Shown here piece by piece: positions 34,702 through 42,794 of a stretch of 64,000 nucleotides of DNA (position 1 is its first letter; each line of letters begins with the position of its first letter). The stretch spans positions 7,740 through 71,739 of the forward strand of contig DLPD01000025.1 of assembly GCA_002479785.1 (NCBI GenBank). The letters are read 5' to 3'. This stretch comes from Cytophagaceae bacterium UBA7467 (GTDB lineage Bacteria > Bacteroidota > Bacteroidia > Cytophagales > Spirosomataceae). Below the pieces are notes generated by a model that worked only from the letters and a program-made list of their open reading frames with translations, did no database searches and had not been told where the DNA came from. The position numbers and the translations under genes are program-made.

Positions 34702-37431
34702 ATGGATCCATTTTCCTACGTAGCCAATGCCGACACACAAGTCATAGCTGACTTGTATGAGGCGTACAAACAAGATCCCAATTCAGTAGATAGCTCTTGG
34801 AGAGATTTCTTCAAAGGTTTCGATTTTTCTCAAACCTGGTTAGGCGAGGGAGCTCCTGCGGGCGCTGTTTCAGCTGATTCAAGCCACGTTCAGAAGGAAA
34901 TGGCAGTTATCTCCTTGATCAAGGCATTTCGTTCTAGAGGCCATTTATTAGCTAAAACGAATCCGGTTCGTCAGCGCAAGGATCGCAAGCCACGTTTAGA
35001 TTTGGCAGATTATTCATTGTCAGAGGCGGATTTAGATACTGTTTTCCAAGCAGGGTCTTTTATGGGTTTAGGTGCGGTGACTTTACGCACAATTCAAGCA
35101 GCTTTACATAAAATTTATGCGGGTACGATCGGTTTCGAATATTCGTATATCCGTGATGTGCAGCAAAAAGAGTGGTTGCGTAATAAAATTGAAAAGGAAG
35201 CACTTTCATTTAAGCCTACGTTTGAGGAGAAAAAGCACATTCTGCAGAAGATTAATGAGGCGGTTGTTTTTGAGAACTTCTTAGGTACTAAATATTTAGG
35301 CCAAAAGCGTTTCGGACTAGAGGGGGGTGAATCCACCATTGCCGGTTTGGATGCCATTATCAATGTGGCAGCAGATGCGGGTGTGAAAGAAGCGGTAATC
35401 GGAATGGCGCACAGAGGGCGTTTGAACGTTTTGGCAAACATCATGCACAAATCCTATGAAGCAATCTTTGATGGTTTCGAAGGAAATGTTCCCAACGAAA
35501 TCCACGGTGATGGCGACGTAAAATACCACTTAGGGTATTCAAGCAAACATATTTCTCCCAAAGGAAGCGAGATTTCGTTGAAATTAGCGCCTAATCCATC
35601 TCACTTAGAAGCAGTTAACCCCTTAGTAGAAGGTTTCTGTCGAGCAAGTGCAGATGCTCATTATGCTGGAGATTACGATAAAGTATTACCTATTTTAATT
35701 CACGGAGATGCGGCAGTAGCCGGTCAAGGTATCGTTTATGAGGTGACTCAGATGGCGAAATTAAATGGTTATGGTACAGGTGGAACGATCCACTTTGTGA
35801 TCAATAACCAGGTAGGTTTTACGACTGACTTTGAAGATGCGCGTTCAGCCATTTATTGCACGGATGTGGCTAAAATCATCGATGCACCTGTATTCCACGT
35901 GAATGGAGACGATCCAGAGGCAGTGGTATTTGTATCTCGTATGGCCGCAGAATACCGTCAAGAATTTAACCGCGATGTGTTTGTGGATATGGTTTGTTAC
36001 CGCCGAAATGGCCACAACGAATCTGATGAGCCTCGTTTTACGCAGCCTACTTTGTATGCGAACATTACGAATCATCCAAACCCACGTGAGGTTTACACAC
36101 AACAATTAATTAAAAACGGCGAGATCGAGGCGAAATTAGCTGAGGAAATGGATTCTGCTTTCAAAGCGGAATTGCAAGCTCGTTTAGATATGGTGAAGCA
36201 AAAAGTGAGCCCACCCTATGTTCCATTGAAATTAGATAACCGCTGGTCAGCGCTTCGTTTCTCGAACGAAAACGATTTCGATTCATCTCCTAAAACGGCG
36301 ATCTCGAAGGACGTCATTGATCAAGTGGCGAAAGCCTTAACTACACTGCCGAAAGGTTTTACAGCCTTAAAGCAAATCGAAAAAGTGATTGCAGATCGCA
36401 AAGGCTATTTCGAAAAAGGCCAATTAAACTGGGCTACGGCAGAATTATTAGCCTATGGCTCTCTTTTATTAGAAGGCAAACCAGTCCGTTTATCTGGTCA
36501 AGACGTTCAACGGGGTACCTTCTCACACCGTCACGTCGTATTACACGATGCAAACACGAATGAGAACTATAACTCCTTGAACCACATCAAAGAAGGTCAA
36601 GAAAAGGCACAGATTTATAACTCCTTACTTTCTGAGTACGGTGTACTAGGTTTCGAATTTGGTTATGCGTTAGCGAATCCAGATGCCTTGGTTATTTGGG
36701 AAGCACAGTTTGGTGACTTTGCGAATGGCGCTCAAACGATGATTGATCAGTTTGTTTCCTCTCACGAATCGAAGTGGGGTACACAAAACGGTTTAGTGAT
36801 GTTATTGCCGCACGGGTATGAGGGCCAAGGTCCAGAGCACTCGAATGCGCGACCAGAACGTTTCTTACAGCTATCAGCAGAAAACAACATGATCGTGGCG
36901 AACCTAACGACGCCTGCGAATATTTTCCACGCCTTACGCCGTCAATTGACTTGGGATTTCCGTAAGCCATTAGTAGTGATGTCGCCTAAGTCCATTTTCC
37001 GTCACCCGAAAGTGGTGTCGCCAATCGAAGACTTTACAAAAGGTAAATTCCAAGAGGTGATAGGCGATAGCTATGCAGATAAGGCCAAAGTGAAAAAGGT
37101 ATTACTTTGCTCAGGTAAAGTGTACTTCGATCTATTGGATCGTCAAGAAAAAGATAAGCGCAAGGATGTGGCCATTATCCGTATAGAGCAATTACACCCA
37201 TTCCCTGCGAAACTTGTGGATGCTGAATTAGCGAAATACAAAGGTGCCGATGTATACTTCGTGCAGGAGGAACCTGAAAACATGGGTTATTGGTCCTATG
37301 TAATCCGCGAATTTGGCTGGTCTAAATTCAAAGGTTTAGTAGCGCGTAAAAAATCTGCTTCTCCTGCGACTGGTTTCTTAAAAGTACACGGTGTTGAACA
37401 AGCAAACCTAATTAACAAAGCATTCGAATAA
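34702..37431 (+). CDS. sucA: 2-oxoglutarate dehydrogenase E1 component
   Basis: A 909-residue thiamine-diphosphate enzyme that decarboxylates 2-oxoglutarate in the TCA cycle and passes succinyl to the lipoyl group of E2. The N-terminal segment DLYEAYKQDPNSVDSSWRDFF is the E2/E3-binding region. GMAHRGRLNVLANIM and the ThDP-binding stretch from VHGDDPEAV-like VNGDDPEAVVF to RRNGHNESDEPRFTQP are intact. The C-terminal transketolase part holds EAQFGDFANGAQ and LPHGYEGQGPEHSNARPERFLQ. It is close to the E. coli length of 933. First gene of the sucA-sucB-lpd operon; sucB starts 10 bases after it. Confidence 0.96.
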   Translation: MDPFSYVANADTQVIADLYEAYKQDPNSVDSSWRDFFKGFDFSQTWLGEGAPAGAVSADSSHVQKEMAVISLIKAFRSRGHLLAKTNPVRQRKDRKPRLDLADYSLSEADLDTVFQAGSFMGLGAVTLRTIQAALHKIYAGTIGFEYSYIRDVQQKEWLRNKIEKEALSFKPTFEEKKHILQKINEAVVFENFLGTKYLGQKRFGLEGGESTIAGLDAIINVAADAGVKEAVIGMAHRGRLNVLANIMHKSYEAIFDGFEGNVPNEIHGDGDVKYHLGYSSKHISPKGSEISLKLAPNPSHLEAVNPLVEGFCRASADAHYAGDYDKVLPILIHGDAAVAGQGIVYEVTQMAKLNGYGTGGTIHFVINNQVGFTTDFEDARSAIYCTDVAKIIDAPVFHVNGDDPEAVVFVSRMAAEYRQEFNRDVFVDMVCYRRNGHNESDEPRFTQPTLYANITNHPNPREVYTQQLIKNGEIEAKLAEEMDSAFKAELQARLDMVKQKVSPPYVPLKLDNRWSALRFSNENDFDSSPKTAISKDVIDQVAKALTTLPKGFTALKQIEKVIADRKGYFEKGQLNWATAELLAYGSLLLEGKPVRLSGQDVQRGTFSHRHVVLHDANTNENYNSLNHIKEGQEKAQIYNSLLSEYGVLGFEFGYALANPDALVIWEAQFGDFANGAQTMIDQFVSSHESKWGTQNGLVMLLPHGYEGQGPEHSNARPERFLQLSAENNMIVANLTTPANIFHALRRQLTWDFRKPLVVMSPKSIFRHPKVVSPIEDFTKGKFQEVIGDSYADKAKVKKVLLCSGKVYFDLLDRQEKDKRKDVAIIRIEQLHPFPAKLVDAELAKYKGADVYFVQEEPENMGYWSYVIREFGWSKFKGLVARKKSASPATGFLKVHGVEQANLINKAFE

Positions 37432-37441
37432 TAGAATTATC

Positions 37442-38977
37442 ATGGCTATAGAAATGAAAGTGCCCGCTGTGGGCGAGTCGATTACGGAAGTGACCGTTGC
37501 TACTTGGAACAAGAAGGAAGGCGATCACGTGAAATTAGACGAGGTTTTGTGCGAATTAGAATCGGACAAAGCGACCTTTGAATTGCCTGCAGAGGCAGAA
37601 GGTGTGTTGCATATTGTAGCGAAAGAAGGCGATGTTCTTCCGATCGGAGCTATCATCTGTACGATTGAAGCAGGTGGAGCAACGGCTTCAGTGAAAGTAG
37701 CGGATGCCGCACCGGCAGCTGTAGCTGTTCCGGCACCTGCTCCTTCGGCAGCTTCTGCACCAGCGGCGGGTCCTACGTCTGTTTTAGAAGTAAAAGTTCC
37801 TGCGGTAGGGGAGTCGATCACGGAAGTGACGGTTTCTGTTTGGAATAAGAAAACAGGGGATAGCGTTTCTTTAGACGAAGTACTTTGTGAGTTAGAATCA
37901 GATAAAGCGACATTTGAATTGCCAGCTGAATCGGCGGGTGTATTAGAAATCGTGGCAGAATCAGGATCGGTTGTGCCGATCGGTGGAATTTTGGCAAGAA
38001 TCACCGTAGGAGGTTCAGTAGCTGTGGCCGCCCCTGCACCAGTAGTGGCACCTGCTGCACCATCAGCTCCTGCTTCTTCAGGAGACGCAAATTATGCGGC
38101 AGGTCATCCATCTCCAGCGGCAGCGAAAATATTAGATGAAAAAGGAATTTCTGCTGCTTCGGTAGCAGGTTCAGGTGTAGGTGGTCGTATCACGAAGGAG
38201 GATGCGGTGGCTGCGGTTAAGCCAGCTTCTGCACCGGCTCCATCCGCTTCTGCTCCGGCAGCTTCAGCAGCACCAGCAGGTGGAACGCGTCGCGAAAAAA
38301 TGAGCTCATTGCGTAAAACAGTGGCTCGTCGTTTAGTGGCGGTGAAGAATGAAACAGCGATGTTGACGACGTTTAACGAAGTCGATATGAAGCCAGTGAT
38401 GGATCTTCGCGGTAAATACAAAGATAAATTCAAGGAGAAGCACGGCGTAGGCTTAGGCTTCATGTCTTTCTTCACGAAAGCAGTGTGCGTTGCCTTGAAA
38501 GAATTCCCATCGGTGAATGCTAAAATCGATGGAGACGAAATCGTTTTCCACGATTATTGTGATATTTCGATTGCAGTATCTGCACCGAAAGGTTTAGTGG
38601 TTCCTGTGATTCGTTCTGCGGAGAACTTGTCTCTTGCCGGAATCGAATCAGAAGTGGTTCGTTTAGCAGGTAAGGCACGTGAGAACAAATTAAGCTTAGA
38701 GGAAATGAGTGGCGGTACGTTTACTATTACGAACGGTGGGGTATTTGGTTCGATGTTATCGACACCGATTATTAATGCACCACAAGTCGCAATTTTAGGT
38801 ATGCACAATATCGTAGAGCGTCCAGTAGTAGTTGATGGCCAAATTGTTGTTCGGCCAATCATGTATTTAGCATTATCCTACGATCACCGTATAATCGATG
38901 GCCGTGAGTCGGTTAGCTTCTTAGTTCGCATCAAGCAACTTTTAGAGGATCCAGCTCGTTTATTATTAGATATTTAA
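37442..38977 (+). CDS. sucB: Dihydrolipoyl succinyltransferase (E2) with two lipoyl domains
   Basis: A 511-residue E2 subunit. It has two lipoyl domains (about 3-77 and 118-190), each with a lipoylated Lys in ELESDKATFEL, joined by Ala/Pro linkers. Next is the E3/E1-binding domain (SPAAAKILDEKGI, about 222-255), and then the catalytic domain with the CoA-dependent active site YDHRIIDGRESV near the C-terminus. Usual SucB proteins are about 400 residues with one lipoyl domain; the doubled domain looks more like E2 of pyruvate dehydrogenase. Context beside sucA supports the 2-oxoglutarate complex. Confidence 0.92.
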   Translation: MAIEMKVPAVGESITEVTVATWNKKEGDHVKLDEVLCELESDKATFELPAEAEGVLHIVAKEGDVLPIGAIICTIEAGGATASVKVADAAPAAVAVPAPAPSAASAPAAGPTSVLEVKVPAVGESITEVTVSVWNKKTGDSVSLDEVLCELESDKATFELPAESAGVLEIVAESGSVVPIGGILARITVGGSVAVAAPAPVVAPAAPSAPASSGDANYAAGHPSPAAAKILDEKGISAASVAGSGVGGRITKEDAVAAVKPASAPAPSASAPAASAAPAGGTRREKMSSLRKTVARRLVAVKNETAMLTTFNEVDMKPVMDLRGKYKDKFKEKHGVGLGFMSFFTKAVCVALKEFPSVNAKIDGDEIVFHDYCDISIAVSAPKGLVVPVIRSAENLSLAGIESEVVRLAGKARENKLSLEEMSGGTFTITNGGVFGSMLSTPIINAPQVAILGMHNIVERPVVVDGQIVVRPIMYLALSYDHRIIDGRESVSFLVRIKQLLEDPARLLLDI

Positions 38978-38983
38978 TTAACA

Positions 38984-39007
38984 GAATAGGCCTTAGCGGG
39001 CCTATTC
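38984..39007 (+). promoter_or_regulatory. Hairpin between sucB and lpd
   Basis: GAATAGGCC (38984-38992) pairs perfectly with GGCCTATTC (38999-39007) around a 6-base loop. No T-run follows, so it may be an RNA stability or processing element rather than a terminator. The lpd start lies 17 bases after it. Confidence 0.6.
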
Positions 39008-39023
39008 GCTTACAATCGCCTAT

Positions 39024-40430
39024 ATGCAAGATTTTGATGTAGTAGTTATTGGTTCAGGCCCAGGAGGATACGTTTCGGCGATCCGTTCGGCTCAATTAGG
39101 TTTCAAGGTAGCCATCATTGAGAAATACGCCGTGATGGGTGGAACTTGTTTAAATGTAGGATGTATTCCTTCCAAAGCGCTTTTGGACTCGTCTGAGCAT
39201 TATTACAATGCCGTTCATAGCTTCCAGGAGCATGGAATTGATATCACGAAGCCGAAGGTGAACATGGGCCAAATGATCAAGCGTAAAGCGGGTGTGGTTT
39301 CGAATTTGAATGCAGGTATCTCGTATTTGATGAAGAAAAATAAGATCACCACTTTCCACGGTTTGGGTTCATTTGACTCCGCCAAAACGGTGAAAGTGAC
39401 GAAAGAAGATGGTTCTTCTGAAGTGATTGCTGCAAAAAATATTATCATCGCAACCGGTTCTAAGCCGACGATCTTACCTTTTATCCCGGTGGATAAAGAG
39501 CGTATCATCACGTCGACAGAAGCCCTCAAGATGAAAGAAGTACCGAAACACTTAATCGTGATTGGCGCGGGTGTCATTGGTGCTGAACTAGGATCGGTTT
39601 ACGCGCGTTTAGGTTCCAAAGTATCTTTCGTAGAATTTGCAGATAGCATGATTCCGACGATGGACAAGACGATGGGAAAAGAATTACAGAAGTCGATTGC
39701 CAAAATGGGCGCAGATTTCTACTTATCTCACAAAGTGACTTCTGCAGCCGTTAAAGGCAAAGAAGTGACGGTGAAAGCACTAGATTCGGCGGGGAAAGAA
39801 GTCGAGATCAAAGGGGATTATTGTTTAGTTTGCATCGGTCGTCGTCCGTATACAGATGGTTTAAACCTTGCTGCGGCTGGTTTGACGGCTGATGAGCGTG
39901 GTCGCATCGCTGTAGATGAGCATACGCTTCAAACAGCTGTTCCAGGCATTTATGCCATCGGTGACGTTGTTCGTGGCGCCATGTTAGCGCACAAAGCGGA
40001 AGAAGAAGGAACGTTTGTGGCGGAAGTCATTGCTGGTCAAAAACCACACATTAACTACAACTTAATTCCAGGTGTTGTTTATACTTGGCCAGAAGTGGCT
40101 TCTGTAGGTAAAACAGAACAAGAATTAAAAGCAGCGGGTATTGCTTACAAAGAAGGTACATTCCCATTCAAGGCCTTAGGTCGTGCGATTGCATCGGGCG
40201 ATGTGGACGGTTTAGCGAAAGTACTAGCTGACGCAACGACGGATGAAATCCTTGGTGTTCACATCATCGGAGCTCGTGCAGCCGATATGATTGCCGAAGC
40301 AGTGGTGGCGATGGAATACCGTGCTTCAGCCGAAGATATAGCTCGCATGTCTCATGCACACCCTACCTATACGGAGGCGATGAAAGAGGCTTGCTTGGCG
40401 GCTACGGCGAAGAGGTCTATTCACTCCTAA
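39024..40430 (+). CDS. lpd: Dihydrolipoyl dehydrogenase (E3)
   Basis: A 468-residue flavoprotein that reoxidises dihydrolipoyl groups and makes NADH. The FAD-binding motif is VIGSGPGGYVSAI, the redox-active disulfide is GGTCLNVGCIPSK (about residues 40-52), the NAD-binding motif is VIGAGVIGAELGSV, and the C-terminal catalytic HAHPTYTEA carries the His-Glu pair. It is third in the 2-oxoglutarate dehydrogenase operon and likely serves the pyruvate complex as well. A heptamer tract and a strong terminator follow it. Confidence 0.96.
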   Translation: MQDFDVVVIGSGPGGYVSAIRSAQLGFKVAIIEKYAVMGGTCLNVGCIPSKALLDSSEHYYNAVHSFQEHGIDITKPKVNMGQMIKRKAGVVSNLNAGISYLMKKNKITTFHGLGSFDSAKTVKVTKEDGSSEVIAAKNIIIATGSKPTILPFIPVDKERIITSTEALKMKEVPKHLIVIGAGVIGAELGSVYARLGSKVSFVEFADSMIPTMDKTMGKELQKSIAKMGADFYLSHKVTSAAVKGKEVTVKALDSAGKEVEIKGDYCLVCIGRRPYTDGLNLAAAGLTADERGRIAVDEHTLQTAVPGIYAIGDVVRGAMLAHKAEEEGTFVAEVIAGQKPHINYNLIPGVVYTWPEVASVGKTEQELKAAGIAYKEGTFPFKALGRAIASGDVDGLAKVLADATTDEILGVHIIGARAADMIAEAVVAMEYRASAEDIARMSHAHPTYTEAMKEACLAATAKRSIHS

Positions 40431-40431
40431 A

Positions 40432-40456
40432 CAAAGTTCAAAGAGCAAAGTTCAAA
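40432..40456 (+). repeat. Heptamer tract after lpd (GTTCA type)
   Basis: Three and a half units of a 7-base repeat, CAAAGTT/CAAAGAG/CAAAGTT/CAAA, beginning one base after the lpd stop. Related tracts follow clpB (63625-63658) and the MATE gene (42751-42794). Confidence 0.8.
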
Positions 40457-40463
40457 TAGGGGA

Positions 40464-40494
40464 TCAAAAAAGGCGCAATTTGCGCCTTTTTTGA
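40464..40494. terminator. Terminator of the sucA-sucB-lpd operon
   Basis: Arms TCAAAAAAGGCGCA and TGCGCCTTTTTTGA around ATT give a perfect 14-bp stem with the A-tract/T-tract form of an intrinsic terminator. The clpB terminator has nearly the same layout. Confidence 0.9.
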
Positions 40495-40581
40495 TTTTTT
40501 AGATATAATTGATTACTTAAAATCCTAATTGTTGTTATTTTTCTAATTTTAAATTTTTATAAGTTAATAGAGTAATTTGAA

Positions 40582-40619
40582 TTTTAGCGAATAATAAATT
40601 TTGTAATTATTCGCTAAAA
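40582..40619. repeat. Perfect 14-bp inverted repeat upstream of the AT-rich island genes
   Basis: TTTTAGCGAATAAT (40582-40595) and ATTATTCGCTAAAA (40606-40619) are exact reverse complements with a 10-base spacer. The centre lies about 90 bases before the start of the lipoprotein gene. No T-run follows. An operator or transcript-end element are both possible. Confidence 0.75.
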
Positions 40620-40689
40620 AATATAATTATTTGTGTTTATTTTTTTAAATTGAAGGAATGTAATCATATTTTAAACGATTTAAGGTTGT

Positions 40690-41217
40690 ATGAAAATAGT
40701 AAATTTTCTTCTTTTGATTTTATTTACTTGCCTTGGATGTAGAAAAGGGATATCCTCTTTTGATGAAAGTTTAAATGATTCGTTAAGTGTCTTTCAAAAT
40801 TTAAAAATTGTAGGAGATTCCTTAAATCTTGAACTTAAAGTAGGGGAAAAAATAAATATACCTTTAAAAGATGATTTTCTTGAAATTGAAGTAGTCAGAA
40901 TTAGTCGTGGTTGCTATTTGGGTGAAACTTCATGTGATATGTCCTCTGATGTTTTACTTAGATTAAGTAGAAATGATATAAAGTATACATTACCTTTATT
41001 TGATTTAGGTTTAGGCTATGGATATAAAAAATTTCAATTCCCTTCAGTGAATTGTTTGGTCGAAGGGTATGGCCATTGGTATTATTCATTTAACAATTTA
41101 ATTTTTGTAATACGAGAGATTACACCTTATCCAACTTCTAGACAGGAGGTATTAAACTTTTACAATCAGAAGCTTTATAATGTCAGGTTTTCAATTTTAA
41201 ATAAATGTTCAAAATGA
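40690..41217 (+). CDS. Hypothetical lipoprotein of the AT-rich island
   Basis: A 175-residue protein with a lipoprotein signal (FLLLILFTCLGC, Cys at 17). The rest has five further cysteines and a predicted beta-rich domain ending in FNNLIFVIREITPYP. I recognise no family. The gene is visibly richer in A+T than the operons on both sides. It overlaps the protease-leader ATG by 4 bases (ATGA), so the pair was built as a unit. Confidence 0.6.
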   Translation: MKIVNFLLLILFTCLGCRKGISSFDESLNDSLSVFQNLKIVGDSLNLELKVGEKINIPLKDDFLEIEVVRISRGCYLGETSCDMSSDVLLRLSRNDIKYTLPLFDLGLGYGYKKFQFPSVNCLVEGYGHWYYSFNNLIFVIREITPYPTSRQEVLNFYNQKLYNVRFSILNKCSK

Positions 41218-42642
41218 AAATAGTTAAGATTCTATTTCTTTTTTCTACCTTATTAGGGAATTCCGTTTTTATTTTTGGCCAAAGTTTTTGTTACACCCCT
41301 TCACCTTTTAAAGGCAATTAATTTAAAATCATTAATTTTGTCTCCCACACCTCAACCTTGTAAAATCTATTTTGTGAATGTTTATATACACAGGATAGAT
41401 GGAAATTCAGGAAATGGGTATTCTAATTCAATCGATAATACCATAATTTCAAATCTCAATAGTTCATTTAATTCGTATGGTATATTTTTTAGTCTTTCTG
41501 GTTCAAGGAGATGGGCAGATGATTATTTAAGTAATTCAAGCACGCCTAAAGAGGCAATCGCCTCTAATATAATTACAAATTCATTAAACTCATTTCAAAA
41601 CAATTGTATTAATATTTATGTCCTGCCATCTAATAGCCAAATGACTGCAGGATTTGTGCCTTCTGAAAATAAAAAAATGTTAATAATAGGAGGAATTCGG
41701 GCGATTACTCATTGTGATCCTAACTCGACAATTAATTATGAATTAGCGTCTGGTAAAGTTGTTGCTCATGAAATGGGTCATTGTTTTGGGTTAATTCATA
41801 CATTTCAGAATAATGGAGATGATGGCCTTTCTGATACTTCAATTGATAATGTACAGAATCAATCATGTATAAATCCTATTTCCTGTATTTTTACTTCTTG
41901 TTCTTCATGCGGAATTAGTTCTAATCCCACATCACAAATGACAAATTTCATGTCTTATACTACTCCGAATTGTATGTCTATTTTTTCTCCAATGCAAGTT
42001 GATTTAATGAGATATAATTTAAATACTAGTCAAATTGATGTAGTTTACCAAACGCAAACAACTCCTAATTTGCAAAGTATGACAAGGGATGGAAGTGTTG
42101 TTGTTAATACTTTCAATAGTATTCCTTCGGGATATCATACCATTAATACAAATTTATTTCCAAATCTGTTGACAACTAACGTGAGCTGGGTGCCCAATAC
42201 ATCAAGTGTTTGGTGGGGAATTAGTGGTGTCAAAAATATTAATGCATGGATTCAACCAAGCTCTGGACAAAATATGATGTTTACAGTTTCGGCGTCAAAT
42301 ATTTGTGGTTCTTCTACCAGGAATATTACTTTTGCTACGCAATCTGGTTATATGATATATTCAACTGCAAGTATTCAAAATCAAATGACTATTGAATTTG
42401 ACAATACAATAAATGTGGATGTTTTGCCCCAAACCATTTCAATTGTTGATGAAAAAGATTTTGATATTGAAAAGTCTATTGATGTTAAAACAAGTTTTAA
42501 AAATAAACAATTTATAAATGGTAATAAGTTATTTATAGACGTTAAAGGACTAAAGCGGGGTGTTAAAATTATTCGATTCGAATATATGAAAGATGGTAAA
42601 CTTATAGATTTTAAAACAGAAAGAGTATTTTTTATTGACTAA
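41214..42642 (+). pseudogene. Secreted M43-like metalloprotease, split by a frameshift
   Basis: The frame from the ATG at 41214 encodes a good signal peptide (ILFLFSTLLGNSVFIFGQ), then SFCYTPSPFKGN, and stops at 41319-41321. The protease continues in a different frame, open from about 41275 to 42642. It carries the metzincin motif HEMGHCFGLIH and a following Met-turn region (FMSYTTPNCMS), as in M43 cytophagalysin-type enzymes. The C-terminal 60 residues resemble a sorting domain but lack a clear YPNP motif. A one-base change in the overlap (T5 run at 41284-41288 or TTTTAAA at 41307-41312) would join the parts. It may be a pseudogene, a sequencing error or slippage. Confidence 0.7.
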
Positions 42643-42730
42643 AAAGCCTTAATTAAATGTTAAAGTATTTTCAGAATCTTAGAATGGTTTGAAGAAATAA
42701 TTCTGCGTATTTATTTTAAATACTAAATCC

Positions 42731-42745
42731 ATCGCTGGAGGCGAT
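42731..42745. repeat. Short palindrome beside the MATE heptamer tract
   Basis: ATCGC (42731-42735) and GCGAT (42741-42745) around TGGAG. It lies on the far side of the heptamer tract from the MATE gene end. Confidence 0.4.
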
Positions 42746-42750
42746 ACCAT

Positions 42751-42794
42751 CTTTGAACTTTGAACTTTGAACTTTGGACTTTGCTCTTTGAAAA
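42751..42794 (-). repeat. Heptamer tract after the MATE gene (GTTCA type)
   Basis: On the minus strand the units CAAAGAG/CAAAGTC/CAAAGTT/CAAAGTT/CAAAGTT/CAAAG follow the MATE stop codon without a gap. With six units it is the longest tract in the window. Confidence 0.8.

Noticed and set aside
37525..38004. Minus-strand frame of 159 codons inside sucB
   Set aside because: Shadow of the Ala/Pro linker and lipoyl domains; no own start signal or family likeness.
42751..42794. Possible CRISPR-like array
   Set aside because: The 7-base units are tandem without spacers and no cas gene is present.
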